Of a stretch of 64,000 nt of DNA, positions 32,598-44,894 are shown one piece after another. The notes under the pieces are model-generated. The model ran no database searches and was not told the origin of the DNA. It saw nothing but the letters and a program-made list of their open reading frames with translations. The stretch lies in NCBI GenBank assembly GCA_021234155.1, contig JAJEKV010000289.1, forward strand, positions 248,001-312,000, in the 5' to 3' direction. Source of the DNA: Isoetes taiwanensis (lineage: Eukaryota > Streptophyta > Lycopodiopsida > Isoetales > Isoetaceae). Numbering within the stretch: the stretch's first letter is position 1; each line of letters opens with the position of its first letter. Both the position numbers and the translations under genes were made by a program.

Positions 32598-33527
32598 CGC
32601 TTATTTAAACAATTCTCCGATTGAGAGGCGGAAGCAGAGGGGGCGAAATAATAAATTAAATCAGATTGTACAGCAGATTCTTGAGGAGATAAAAGAGAAA
32701 TAGGAGATCCCTGATGAAATTTTAGCTTCATGCAAGCATCTGATCCAAATACCTGTTGTACTGAACGCTCATGTTCTAATTCTTTCCTGATCTTCCCGTT
32801 TTGCAGCCGAATCAAGCAAAACCCACATCCCAAAACTCGGATTTTTGAAGCGATTTGATCAGATTTTTGCACACCCACACCACATCCCCAAACCAGGTAT
32901 TTTCTGTAGCTTAGAGTGTGGATTATCTAGCTAGAAGCTAGGAACTGAATGATTGATGCTGCAGCGGCACGAGTTTTTTTTAGCGAGCTCTCGGTTTGGT
33001 TTGAAGCTTCGCTCTGGCCGCAAAATGCCGTGAGTCGCCGGTGAAGTTTTTTCCCACCAGCCATAGCTCCAGTTCTTAAGCGCGATTGTCCTTCCGATTT
33101 GGTTGGATGGAAATCGGCGAAGGATTTTTGTTATGGAGCAGAGGAACAAACAGCGAATTCCAGCTTTTTCTCTTCCCAAATGCCTGTTTCTTTTGCGTGC
33201 TGCAGCGGCGAAGCCGCTGCGCCCAATATCTGTTTCTATGTTTAAGTAATTTTCTTCTCCAATTTTATGCACACCCTATTCTTCCCCAATTCTGCCCCCG
33301 TACTGCAGCGGCGAAATACCCCTCCGAGAGAAGAATGCTAAGCTCCAAGTAAACTTTACATTTGGCATAGAAGAACAGGGATGCTGATTTCGCTGACGTA
33401 GGATGGGTGGTCGGAACAGCCTCGTATGGCTCTGGCAAGCTATAAGGGCATGGAATGGAAGAAAGAGAAATCCACTTGGCTCTTAAACCCAGGCCTTTAA
33501 GGCGAGAAATATGATCAGACCTGCATC
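32598..33527. other. Leader-like and repeat-bearing stretch before the copia element
   Basis: The element CTGCAGCGGC(G/A) recurs near 32960, 33202 and 33303. Otherwise there is no coding signal. The segment ends at CTTCT (33528-33532), one copy of the copia target duplication. Confidence 0.4.
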
Positions 33528-33532
33528 CTTCT

Positions 33533-33875
33533 TGTTCGATTCTTAGCAGTACTCTGGCTTGTTGCCACAGCCGCACTCTTCTGCTGTATGTACAGCCGAG
33601 AGCCCAAGCTCTATCCCTTCAAGCATAAACAAGACTCCACCTAAAGCCACCTGCAATTCAGCCACTTCACCTTCAATCCAATCACTGGATTGTTCCACCC
33701 AGGATGCACCGCTTCCTTGCTTCTCTCCACCTTCTTCTGCTTCCGTGAGTCTCCTCTTATACTATCTGCCATGCCCGCATGCAACTATTCCGCATGCCAT
33801 GCCCGCATGCATGGTTTCCCATTTGTTGCTTCATGCTGCTTCTACATGACATGTGTAAAGGCTATATATGCAACA
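33533..33875 (-). repeat. Copia A 3' LTR
   Basis: 343 bp. From about 33600 onward it is essentially identical to the 5' LTR. Its first ~65 bp differ at many positions. Confidence 0.92.
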
Positions 33876-33928
33876 TACTCCCCCTTAGCCTTTACACTCC
33901 ACAACTCAGGCACGGGTTTTAGCATCTA

Positions 33929-35316
33929 TCAACTTAGGTTCGGGGATAGAGCCTTAGTGAGCATGTCCGCTCTTTGCAATTTTGTGGGGATATAAGTCAC
34001 ATCGATCTCCCCTTTTTCGACTTCATCCCGTATGAAGTGATGGTGTATTTCAATGTGTTTGGTACGAGAATGATGAACTGGATTTTTAGTCATTGCCACT
34101 CCGCTCTTGTTATCACGGTATAGCTTGGTAGCACTTTCGGCAACAAACATCCCAACTCCTTGAGCATTCTGCGTAACCAAATTATTTCGGAGGCGCTTTG
34201 TGATATTTGCTACATATTCTCTTCAAGGCTAGATTTGGCTACACATTTCTGCTTCTTACACCCCAAGATATAGCGGCATTACCTAATTTGCACACATAAC
34301 CGAAGTTGACTTCTGTCATCCGGATCTCCTCCCCCCGTGCATCGGATAACCTGTTAAACCATTTTCTTCACTCTTGGTGAAGTGAATACCATCATGCAAA
34401 GTACCCTTCAAATATCTCAAAACCCTTTTGGCCGCTATCCAATGCTCTCGTCCTGGATTGTTGCAAAAACGACTGAGCAAGTTAACTGCATAAGAGATAT
34501 CTGGCCTTGTGCTGTTGGCAATATGTAAAAGCGAGCCTATCAATGCACGATACGGCACCTTTTCCATTTCCCTTTGTTCAGCCAAGTTTCTCGGGCACAT
34601 CTTACTGCTAATTTTTGTACCTGGTACAAGGGGTGTTTTTGATATATTGCAATTTGCCATTCCGTATCGGACCAAAGCCTTTTTGATATTCTGCTCTTGC
34701 GTCAAAGCAAGCTCCCCCTTTTTCCTATTCCTTCTGACCTCCATACCTAACAGTTTCTTGAGCTCACCTAGTTACATTATTCGAATCGTCTCTTCAGTAA
34801 CACTTTGCATCTCTCTAGGTATGATTTGTCATTACTGACTATGACACAATCATCAACATAAAGTGCCATAATCAAGCACTTGTCCCCTTCTTTCCACATG
34901 TATAGATTGCCTTCCGTTTTCAACTTTCTAAACCCAATTGAAAGCAAAACTTATTCATGCAAACATACCATTGCCTAGATGCTTGTCTCAAGCCGTATAT
35001 CGCTTTTTTCAGTCTGCACACCATATTCTTCCCCGCTCATATCCTTGGGGCTGCTCCATATAGATCTCTTCTTCTAGTTCTCCATTTAAGAAAGCCGTCT
35101 TCACGTCCATATGCTCTATCTCCATATCATTCGAACGAGCGCCAATGCTATCAGGGTTCTTAGACTAGTCACCTTGACTATGGGTGAAAAAGTATCTGTA
35201 TAGTCTACTCCTTCTTCCTGAGTGTATCCTTTTGCTACTAGCCGAGCTTTATACCTTTCTACTGATCCATCAGCATTTCTCTTTATTTTAAAGAGCCACT
35301 CTATCGCCAACCACAT
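33929..35316 (-). pseudogene. Copia A: reverse transcriptase and RNase H
   Basis: 35116-35316 has [20 protein letters not shown] (RT fingers). 34316-34744 is the RT thumb/connection (PYRALIGSLLHIANSTRPDI), and 33929-34180 the RNase H end (DNKSGVAMTKNPVHHSRTKH, then THI-like ADMLTKAL). The palm with the YVDD region falls near 34830-34860. Multiple frameshifts separate these pieces. Confidence 0.8.
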
Positions 35317-36209
35317 TTTTGCTCCCTCGGACGTGACACCAATTCATATGTTCCAGTTTCTTCAAATGATTTCAACTCACTCTCCATAGCCTCCTTCCAT
35401 TTGAGGGAATCAGCTCCCATCACAGCTTGTTCTACTGTCTTGGGCTCCACCACACAAGATATTATCTTCGGTTTTGGAACTCGCTTTGTCCTGCCATAAG
35501 CATCTGCATCAAAAGGAAGTTCTGCCTTAAGCCGTTCCACCTCTGTACGACGTGTGGTTGTTCTACTTTCAATGTCTTCTTGCCTTCCTTCATGCACTTC
35601 TTCTTGCACATCTGGCACACTATCAGCTCCAAGAGCCTCATGCACCTCCTCGTGCTCTGCCTCCGGTGTATGTGGTGCACTGTTGACCTCTATGGTCTCA
35701 TGCACCCCATCCGGCTCATCATCTGAGTCATCACTTATTACTACATCTGGTTCCGCTACTGTCTCCTTGATCTTCTCCGCATCCTTCTCTAGATCGTCTT
35801 CGTCTATTGGTATCCATTCCGCTGCTTCCTGCACTGTCAAAGATTTCCTATCCTTATAAAGTATTCTTTCATCAAATTCAACATCCCTGCTAACATAAAC
35901 TTTATGGGTCACAGGTTCATATAGCCTATAGCCATTTGCCTCCTCATCATACCCTACTAGAAAAGTGAGGATACTTCGATCATCTAACTTCCTCCGCAGC
36001 TCCTCTGGCACGAGCATGTACGCTAAACATCCGTAGACCCTTAATCGATCGACGGACTGCCTTCTTCCAGACCACTTCTCCTCAGGAACTGCTCCCTTCA
36101 ATGCAGCTATGGGCAACCTGTTCTGCACATAGCAGGCTGCAGCTACTGCTTCTCCCCATAAAAAGTTAGGCAATCCTGCATGTTTCAACATGCATCTAGC
36201 CGCATCCAT
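35301..36209 (-). pseudogene. Copia A: integrase C-terminal region to reverse-transcriptase start
   Basis: A frame of 302 codons begins inside the integrase core. The catalytic Glu lies just upstream (ERKNRTIMDAARCML). It continues through the integrase tail (VYGCLAYMLVPEELRRKL, then FLVGYDEEANGYRLY), a hydrophilic acidic linker with repeated EVHE units, and the RT entry (VEQAVMGADSLKWKEAMESE). A shift near 35305 separates it from the RT core. Confidence 0.82.
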
Positions 36210-36229
36210 TATGGTGCGGTTCTTACGTT

Positions 36230-37055
36230 CTGCTACCGGATTCTGGCAGGGTGTATATCGACATGTATCCGTCTTCTAATACCCGCACATGACGACGAAC
36301 TTTGTGAATTCACTTTCGACGTATTCTCCTCCGAGATCTGACCTCAACGATTTTACACGTTTGGATGTTTCTCGCTCTACCTCTGCGACATAAAGCCGAA
36401 AAGCATCATATACTTGATCTTTTGTGCGAAGATAATAACATTTGGTGCGTCTGCTACAATCATCTATAAAAGTGGCAAAATATGATTTTCCCCCAAGGCT
36501 CTGTGTTTGCATAGGTCCACACACGTCAGAATGCACTAATTCAAGCAACTCAGTTGCTCGCCGTCCTTTATTTTTAAAGGGAAGTCTAGCTTGCTTTCCA
36601 AGCATACATGCCTCACACACGCCATGATCTTCATCATTACATATCAACCCATCTAACAACTTATGTTTTACGTGCAATTTTAATCTTTGTTATAATTGAC
36701 ATGCCCCATTCTAAGATGCCATGTATGCGGATCATCCATATGAGAAACTTTATTGATAACCCTGCATCCAATTCAAACGACTTTTCCGTTCCTTTGTGCC
36801 TCAAAGGTTTTCACACCATCTTTTATGAACTTGCACCCGGTCTTATGAAATCTTAATTCATAACCATCATCTACTAAATGCGCTTTCTGAAAACCAGATT
36901 GAACAACATACAGGGACATATAATGCTCTCGGCACATTAAGAATAGTTTTACCTTCCCTTGTCAATTCTAGATTCCCGTGCCCATGTACACCCCGAAGAA
37001 CTCCATTTCCCATCTTGACTACATGCTTTTCATTGGTTTTAACATGACGCGGCAT
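36230..37055 (-). pseudogene. Copia A: protease remnant, GAG-pre-integrase and integrase N-terminal part
   Basis: 36867-37055 contains KMGNGVLRGVHGHGNLEL and LNVPRALYVP, the stretch after the copia protease. 36276-36677 gives the integrase zinc-binding His and Cys pairs (HVKHKLLDG...CEACMLGKQARLPF), the first catalytic Asp (ELVHSDVCGPM) and the second (LRSDLGGEYV). Frame breaks lie near 36680-36860 and a stop at about 36275. Confidence 0.8.
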
Positions 37056-37353
37056 TCTTGGTGAGCTTACCCTTTGAAACTTCGCTCGAGTCGATGGTCA
37101 ATACATGAGTTCTCCTCTCGCACATTTGCAATTGCTCCAATCATTCCCGGGTTCTCTTTCTCAATTTCAAGTTTTCTATTGAATTCAACCATCGCGTCCA
37201 TAAGCGGCGGCTCGCCTAGTCTCCCTTACACACATTAACAAGCTACTCACGTATGCTTGCCATGTCCTCCTTGAAACCGGGTAACAAAAACAATCCTCCG
37301 GTCTTTGGACAATGCGTGAAGATGACCGAAGTGTTCTTGTGCTCTGATACCAC

Positions 37354-37697
37354 TGTTCGATTCTTAGCGATTAAGACGGCTTGTTGCCACGGCCGCGACT
37401 CTTCTGCAGATGTACGGTAGAGAGCCCAAGCTCTATCCCTTCAAGCATAAACAAGACTCCACCTAAAGCCACCTGCAATTCAGCCACTTCACCTTCAATC
37501 CAATCACTGGATTGTTCCACCCAGGATGCACCGCTTCCTTGCTTCTCTCCACCTTCTTCTGCTTCCGTGAGTCTCCTCTTATACTATCTGCCATGCCCGC
37601 ATGCAACTATTCCGCATGCCATGCCCGCATGCATGGTTTCCCATTTGTTGCTTCATGCTGCTTCTACATGACATGTGTAAAGGCTATATATGCAACA
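37354..37697 (-). repeat. Copia A 5' LTR
   Basis: 344 bp, next to the primer-binding site on its minus-strand 3' side. Confidence 0.92.
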
Positions 37698-37843
37698 CTT
37701 CTTGGGATATGCCGGAGTTGGAGAGCAAGAAATCCTAGCTTTTATTCCCTTTTTTTTTAAGTTTTAGTTATTTTTTTAACACACGTGTCGTGCTCAGGTT
37801 TTTTCCTGAGACGGAAATATTCCATCAAAGAACAAATGAATCT

Positions 37844-37960
37844 GCTTTATATATGTTTAGAAAAAGAAAAAAAACTAGCAAAAAGCACACCAGAAGGTTG
37901 TGCTTTATATATGTTTGGAAAAAGAAAAAAAACTAGCAAAAAGCACACCAGAAGGTTGTG
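37844..37960 (+). repeat. Two tandem ~58-bp units
   Basis: The unit starts CTTTATATATGTTTAGAAA and ends AGAAGGTTGTG. The copies differ by one base or so. Confidence 0.85.
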
Positions 37961-39065
37961 GTAATGATTAGATTATATTTGTTGAGTATTTAGATGGTTG
38001 CTCAAGGGCTACTTTGTTTTTGTTAATTTTTTTTTTACTCCAACTTAGACACAATACGTTGTTTGTCTTGCAATACTCTTTTGGTTTGCAATTCCTTTCA
38101 CTTGGTGAGGTTGTAAGCTTTTAAGTACCAAGATCATTTTAAGTAAAAACATCATTCTAAAGTCTTGCCTTAGTGATTAAAATGCATAGATTGGTTATTG
38201 CCACTTCACATTTAAAATTCAAGGTCGAATCTAGTACTAAAGTTAATTTGATGCACATTTTGAACTCAAGAAAGTGAGGCCAATTTATGATACAATAAAG
38301 GGCCCATGAAGTGACTGCTAGGTTAAAAGTTAGAAAGAGACGTCAAAGTACATAGCAACTAGAATGCTATGAGCAATCCGTACTTCCAAATGCTGTCACA
38401 TTTGTTTGTAGATTGTGGCAACATACTAGCTCTTGACATAGGTAGGCAAATACATGCTGAAACCTCCGAAAAAGATAACATATATGCCAAATGTGATGCA
38501 CTTCAACTGTCATGCCATCGAATTGAAAAGTGTGCTAACTTGGACTTGGAGAGGAAATAGCATAAATCCTAAAGGCAAAATGGATGTATGTTGTTTTCAG
38601 GATATGTAAGAACAGGATAACACATCCAAAAGTTAGATAACACATCCAAAATGTATGCCTAAGCTAGGCCTAGGCAATCAAACAAAGCTATGGTAGAGAC
38701 AAGGAATGGAAGTCCATCATCATCTAAAGAACCTGAATAACATTTTCATAAAGAATAGATGGCAAGGAAGACCATTTGTCTTGAGTCCAATATCAAGAGA
38801 TATCTTCCCAGTTGCACCAACAAGATAATACTTGAAGAACGAGTGACATTTTGCTGTAGAGGAAAATTTCAGACCTGCAAACAAATAACACTGAAATATT
38901 ATGCTCAACTTAAACACAAGCAAAAAAAACCAGACGACGCAAACTCGAAATTTAAGATGAAGGGCGTTATATAACAATAAATTTTCCTGCACCTTATGGC
39001 TCCTTAGTATTCACTAGAAACACATTTAGTTTAATTCTTAATGAGAAATTATAGTTTCCCATCCA
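37961..39065. other. AT-rich stretch without genes
   Basis: Only short frames without motifs occur (38369-38560, 38720-38992). Confidence 0.4.
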
Positions 39066-39067
39066 TG

Positions 39068-39265
39068 CACTGTATTTTCTAGCAGTATGGCTGCTTTGGT
39101 TCTGCTATCACCAACAACATTGGCCTTGTTAATTTACTAACATTATTGTGATTCAGCAGTATATTGCCTAGCTTCAGGTCATAATGAAAAATGGCTTCTG
39201 GTCTTGAATTATGAAGGAAATGTAGTGTTGTTGCTATTTCAGCCGCATCGTTGGAAAGCTTATCG
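39068..39265 (-). pseudogene. Protein-kinase fragment (catalytic loop)
   Basis: The minus-strand frame reads AAEIATTLHFLHNSRPE, then IFHYDLKLGNILLNHNNVSK. This is the helix before the catalytic loop and the loop itself of a plant receptor-like or U-box kinase. The HRD motif reads HYD. The Asp and the downstream Asn are kept. The activation segment DFG is lost (TRPML) and a stop follows. About 65 residues of a ~270-residue domain remain. Confidence 0.6.
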
Positions 39266-39348
39266 AACGAGCTTTCCGTCGGTGTATGATTTGTATGGTG
39301 TTTCCTCTGTTTTAGCCGCCGGAATCCACCTGACAGTCCCGGCCCTCT

Positions 39349-40420
39349 ATGGCCACCTCTGACAGCATGCATGCGTTGAAGAAAAGAGCCCGCAATTTGG
39401 ACACCTCGTCCCCATCAGAGCAGGTATCTCAGGCTGAGGCAATCAGGGTTGTACAGGAACAGGCCGATTCCCTCCAGGCTAAGCTGGCAAGCTTGGAGGC
39501 ATCACGGGACCATCTGCCAGTGGCTGCGCTCAAGAAGCAGCTTCTCCAACAGAAGGAGCAAATTTCCCTTGTGGAAGTTCGGCTTGGGGATTATGATTGC
39601 AGGGGAGCCCAAAAGGTTGATGACCAGATAAGAGGGGAGATACAAGCAACAACGCAGCTAGTCACGGAGATGGGGCACCGCTTGGATAAGGTCCACCAGC
39701 AGTGGATGGAAGACATGGCGCAAGCACGGGCTGACATGAAGGGGTTGCTCCAGCAGATGCTAAGGAAAAGGATGTGGAAGCGGTGCGGGGCAGGCTCCAA
39801 TTCCTTGATGAAGCAAAGGCAGACAGGCAGGAGATGTCAGGAAGATGCTCACATATAGAGAACCATATGGCCCACTTTACGGCCAAGAGATGCGGGGACC
39901 TCCGAATGGAGGTGCAACAGTCCCGAGTGCACCACGGTCGTCGCACCAGCACCCCCATACCGAGGCCGAGGTGGCTCGGGGAATCAAAGGGTACTGCCGT
40001 GAGGAGCAAGACATCCGTGCACGCCGCCTCAACCTTATTGTGCGGGGATTGCCGGAGGAGCAAGGCGAGGATTTGCCATGTAAGCTTACCACCCTGGTAC
40101 TTGCAAAGCTCCAATTACAGTATTTGGTTGTCAAGAGTCCAATTAGGATCGGAGGACCGAGCATGAGACCTCGGCTAGTTAAGTTTGCAGTCTTGGATTG
40201 GGAGGCAAAATCTTTGTTGTTGCAACGCACCAGTCGCTTGAAAGGTACGTCCATATACCTGGATGTGGATCTCACGCCACTGCAACAACGGGAAAGAAGC
40301 CAAGAGTTGGTCAAGATAAGAGAGAGATTCGACAATTTTGGAGGGGCTGCTGGTTTGGTTAATGGCAAGATGAAGGTATATGTGCCTCCCGTCGAACTGG
40401 TTCGAGAGGCAAAGACCTAA
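39349..40420 (+). pseudogene. LINE 1 ORF1 (coiled coil plus RRM-like nucleic-acid binding)
   Basis: The start at 39349 (MATSDSMHALKKRARN) leads into a long heptad-rich coiled coil (QADSLQAKLASLEASRDHL). A frameshift near 39770 is compensated by a second frame (EAVRGRLQFLDEAKADRQ), then a third from about 39950. The third contains RRLNLIVRGLPEEQGEDLP, the RRM entry of L1-type ORF1 proteins, and RLKGTSIYLDVDLTPLQQRE. ORF1 proteins form trimers that coat the LINE RNA. The stop is at about 40420. Confidence 0.75.
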
Positions 40421-40614
40421 AAACAAATGCAGGGCGCAAGGGCAAATAAGGGGCATCAGGCCAGGCAGGCCAGGGAGAGGGCGGATTGAGGCCTTCCACA
40501 ACTGCAGCACATCCATCAGGGTCCCGTGAGCAGGCTGCTCGAGTTATTCCAACTACAGCAGCGTCCTCAGGCACTCAGATGGATCCACGTACCGCGTCAA
40601 GATAGGGAAAGTGT

Positions 40615-41240
40615 CTTCGCATTGTTTCCTGGAATTGTAGGGGCTTCCCGTGGCAGAAGGGCAGTGGCTTGAATGGGATCGCGACAGACATGGACATCGT
40701 CTTCCTGCAGGAGACATGGGAGTATGAAGGGCATCGATTGCCAGACATTCGAGGATATCAGCATTTCTCACTTGCTAATGGCGCCATGGCGACGCGCGTA
40801 TGCGGTGGAGTGGCTTGCTACTTTAGGGATGCCTTAGCATGCAAGATCACACTTCAGAAGTCCGATGTGTTTAACCGCTACATGTGGGTAATGGTATTAG
40901 AGCCCGGTCATGTCCCATTGTTTCTTGCTAGCTCGCTACATTCCCCATGTGGGCTCTAAGTTCTACCGGTACATGATGCGGAATACGGATGTCCGAGATG
41001 CCGTGATAGGGAAGCAGATGATGACATAGACCGCTATAATCAGCGAGGGACAGTGTTTTTGCTTGGAGATTTCAATGCTCGTCTGGCCAGATTGCGGTCG
41101 GTGACCTTCCAAGGTGGCGATAATGCTGATCCGCTTTGGTTTGAGGCGGCCGCTATTCGAATACGGCACTCCCGGGATATGGTGGCTAGACCATTTGGTG
41201 CAGCTGGTCCAGCTCTGCCGAGTTTTTGACATGGTAATTT
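40615..41240 (+). pseudogene. LINE 1 ORF2 apurinic-type endonuclease domain
   Basis: LRIVSWNCRGFPWQKG (Asn of the WN motif) is followed by IVFLQETWE, which supplies the catalytic Glu. After a stop at 40959, VFLLGDFNARL (near 41055) supplies the GDFN motif. The domain nicks the target DNA to prime reverse transcription. Stops and shifts follow near 40960 and 41230. Confidence 0.8.
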
Positions 41241-41589
41241 GTAATGGTATGCGGCGATGGCCACACTTTCGGGGGTGTTTCTTGCAGGAGTGATAGGCGG
41301 GATGGGGAGCTAGTGTGTTGGATTACCTTCTCGCTCCGGTAGCAAAGACTTGACATGGTTACACACTTCTCCATTGGCACAAGCTATGGGGGATGAGGAG
41401 GCTTTGTCGGATCACTACCCGCTTTATGTCACGCTGAATTGGGAGCACTCAATAGTGGAGACACCGCAAAGGGGGGGAGGGTTACCATACATCCCACGCT
41501 ATCGAGCGGGGGACAGTATGAATGCGGTTGGTGCGGGAATTACTGGGGTTTGATAGCTTCTACACACCGCAAGGCGGTGTGCATGGCTG

Positions 41590-42816
41590 GTGAGGGCGCC
41601 GCTTTGTACCGCCGAGGCTTCCTTTGTAGATGAAGGGCCCTCCAGGAGGAGGGACACAGCGCATTTTCCCGAGAACCCGTGGTTTGATGCTGATTGCAAG
41701 GCTCTAAAGAGCCAGCTGCGCTTGGTCATAGATCCACAGTTGCGGCCACAGGCCCTGCAAGACTATAAGCTCTTCCTAAAAGCCAAGAAGGGAAGATACA
41801 TGGCAGAAACCCAGGAGCGCCTGTTTGACATGCTCATGGCAGAGCCAAAAGCTTTTTGGCGTAAGGTGTTATATAAGAAGCGCCAGGTGGCTGGTAATGT
41901 AAGTGTGGAGCAATGGATGCACGGGCTGCGGGAGTTATATGACCCGCCAGAGCTAATGCCGTGGTCCCGGATCAGGTAGGAGAGGTCTTTGCAGCTCTCA
42001 CGCGGGGAGGATGTTGCCAGGTCTCGGGCATCCGGGCTTAATGGCAAGGCAAAGGATTTACAGGGGCTGCAGGCCGAGCTGTTGAAATGGGGTGGCCCAT
42101 CTGTGGTAGGGCCCCTGACGGTGATCATTAACCAGGCTCTGAGCGAGGGGCTCCCCCAGGAGTGGATGGTTAGTAAGGTTGTTCCATTAAAGCCGGGTAA
42201 TATCTGGATGAGCCGTAATTCTGGGATGATTATGGTAAGCTCATTTGTTTGCAAAGCTCCTGGCAGGGGTGGTGGAGAAGAAACTTACTAAGTGGGCGAG
42301 GAGGAGGGGTGCGGGCAATTGGCGAGGCGGGGGCTTCAGCCCACTCACTCCACGACCGACCATATCTTCACTTTGAGAGTGTTGATGGAGGCAAGCCGGA
42401 ATGAGCGACAGGACTTGTATTGCTGCTTTGTAGATTTTAAGACTGCATATGATACCGTCCCCAGAGACATACTGTGGCAGAGATTGCAAGAATTGCGAGT
42501 TCCACAGGAGTTGCAGAATGTAGTGCACCAGCTTTATGATGGGATTTATGCTGCACTGCCTTATGAAGATCGGCGGGTAGCTAGTACTATGGGAGTTAAG
42601 CAGGGCTGCCCGTTGTCTCCAACGCTTTTTGGGTTGTACATTGATAGCTTGGAGACGTGGATGCAGCACCATGGGGGAGCCGGGGTGCAATTATCTGATG
42701 CGACCTCTGTGAGCCAGTTACTATATGCGGATGATGTAGCTTTGCTAGCTCACACGGCCAGCCGTATGCAGAAGCATTTGGATGCCCCGATTGGGTTACG
42801 TGGGGCAACGGAATGA
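41590..42816 (+). pseudogene. LINE 1 ORF2 reverse transcriptase
   Basis: 41590-41979 is the linker before RT (ENPWFDADCKALKSQLRL). 41989-42290 has LQGLQAELLKWGGP. 42292-42816 holds LYCCFVDFKTAYDTVPRDIL (motif A), STMGVKQGCPLSPTLFGLYI (motif B) and QLLYADDVALLAHTA (motif C, YADD, near 42724-42740). The catalytic Asps are kept, but frames are broken before and after. Confidence 0.87.
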
Positions 42817-42959
42817 CAATAAACTTGCACAAAACTAAGCTTTCGCGATCCCGTCCTCGCAACACCCTATCCCAAGTTCTATTACAGGGGACAGGAAGTG
42901 GAGATGGTGCGAAGCTTCAAGTATCTGGGAATTGATTTCACTACTAACATCTTTGTGGG

Positions 42960-43902
42960 ATGAGTGTGTGGAGAGGAGAGCCGCAGGCTGGAAGGCTTTA
43001 TATGCATTGCAAAACGCGTGTTGCGGATAGATCTCGCGGATCGGGCGAGGAGAGCACACCGTTTAGGGGGCTTTGGTTGAGCCGGTCTGCTATATGGGGT
43101 GGAGGTTTGGGGCCAAAGCCAGTTAGCAAAAATACGTGGGATAGGTTGGAAAGGGTGCAGAAAGCTTTCTTGACATATAGCTTGGGAGTGAAGGACACCG
43201 TACCATATCAGATTTTGTTGTATGAGACGGGGTTCTCGCCTTTACAAAGATTCTCGCTATGCGGAAGGCATCTTACTTGCTTCCATAAGGTGGATGGGAT
43301 GGATGAGCATCGCTATTCCCCACAAAGCCTCGTTGTTAACGGGGCCCCAGCCGGTTGAAGAGGGTATGGCACGAAAGTAATCGTAAGGGATGGTTTAGGA
43401 GGTGGTCTATGGATTACCAGCGGATGGTGGCACCGGCGCATTCTCGATGAGAATGGGCAATTGGATGCGGGCTATGCTGCCACTCTGTGGGATGCCTCAG
43501 CCCAAGACAGAGCACTATCACGCTCAGATTAACCTTGAGCATGGACCCCATCGGTACTTGAAAGCACACATCTCTATGAAGAAACGGAGAGCTATTGCCG
43601 CCATAAGGACGGGTTCCCATTACCTCAGAATTGAGACAGGTCGCTGGGGGGTGAATGGCGGGCACAGGATCCCCAGGGAGGAGAGGATATGTCAGTGTTG
43701 TGAGATGCACGTGATAGAGGATGAGCACCATGCCCTCCAGCGGTGCCCAGCATATGCCCATGTCCGAGCAGTGCACACTGATCTTAGATGCTCTGACACA
43801 CCGCTACATCAGTTACTCGCATCACCTATGGTAGCGCGACTGGGAGCTTACATCCTGCAGATTTCGGCCGTCAGACTTGCTCTTCTGGGGCATGGTATTT
43901 GA
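42960..43902 (+). pseudogene. LINE 1 ORF2 C-terminal region with Cys/His motif
   Basis: 43402-43902 has RRAIAAIRTGSHYLRIETGR and ICQCCEMHVIEDEHHALQRC, a C-x2-C...H-x3-5-C knuckle typical of the end of LINE ORF2. The same segment is found at 48097-48489 on the minus strand. Confidence 0.75.
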
Positions 43903-44091
43903 GAGCCTACTGTTAGGGTTTTTCCTCCCAAGTGGGGGTTTTTTCATCCCGGTAGTAGGGTTCTACTGTACAGTTACATTGTTTGTTTTTGGTGTTGGGG
44001 TTTTTGGCTTTTTTGCCTGTTCTGTGCCGTCTCATAGGCCTCTGGCCTCCGTGGACGTTAAAATAAACTTCCTTCCTTCCTTCCTTCCTTC

Positions 44092-44792
44092 TAATCTTCC
44101 ATTCTCCATATATTCATAGACAAGGCACCCTTTTTCTACACAAGCTCCCAAAAGACATACAATATGTGGATGATGTGTATGACCTAAAATTTTGACCTGG
44201 TACATAGCAATCTGTCAATACATAACATTCATGAACTACGTGAAGGTCTCAGGGATTAGAAAAAATTGTCTTCACACATTGGCTACAATTAGAAAAAATG
44301 AATCAGGAACAAGCAAAAGAAGAAAGAAAAAACTAATGTTCAATCTTACCTGATAAATTGCCCTCTTCAAATTGTCTGCAAGACATCCATCAAAACCAGC
44401 CTACAAGCCTTTCCTACTCCTTCCTTGTAAGAACGAAAAAGGTACTTATCTCTTGTTTCCCTTCTTCTAGGTAACAAACAAATGCAGGAAGGGCCATGAT
44501 TAGCTGTGACCAAGAAGCTCCTTATTTTTTAAAAGCAAATACCAAAGCTTTCCTTAAACTTATCCACAACAACGATCAAACATGGCCCAAAAAAAAAAAA
44601 GGGGGTTGCAAAGACACCATGTCTCAAAAAGTCTTCAGTAATCCCTAGAATGTGGTTACATGCATGAATAGAAGATGTTAGGTTGAAGACAATTGGGCCT
44701 GTGCACAAAAGAAAAAATGCCCCGCTCAAGAAAACAATCTAGAAACACTCAATGAGATCGAATCCAAAATGTAACAAATAAGAAGACTAAGG
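44092..44792. other. Gap without genes
   Basis: AT-rich, with no recognisable motif on either strand. Confidence 0.4.

Positions 44793-44894
<102 letters not shown>

Larger units (their letters stand above)
33533..37697 (-). mobile_element. Ty1/copia retrotransposon A, both LTRs, gag largely missing
   Basis: LTRs: 33533-33875 (3' LTR) and 37354-37697 (5' LTR), TG...CA ends, flanked by CTTCT on both sides (33528-33532 and 37698-37702). The tRNA-iMet primer site (TGGTATCAGAGCA, minus strand) is just inside at about 37338-37352. A purine tract AAGGGGGAGTA lies next to the 3' LTR. The 3.5-kb interior starts with only a trace of gag and goes almost straight to protease/GAG-pre-integrase sequence. 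LTRs match closely after their first ~65 bp, so insertion is fairly recent. Without gag, and with several frameshifts, it is not autonomous. Confidence 0.93.
39300..44091 (+). mobile_element. LINE 1: nearly full-length non-LTR retrotransposon
   Basis: Contains ORF1 (39349 to about 40420), ORF2 endonuclease (40615 to about 41230), RT (about 41990-42816) and a C-terminal Cys/His domain (43400-43902). A 3' end reading TCTGGCCTCCGTGGACGTT then AAAATAAA precedes a (CTTC)n tail (44070-44091). The 5' boundary is about 39260-39340. Many single-base shifts break both ORFs. The family recurs at 46130 (tail only), 47924-48850 (minus) and 55930/61254-64000. Confidence 0.88.
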
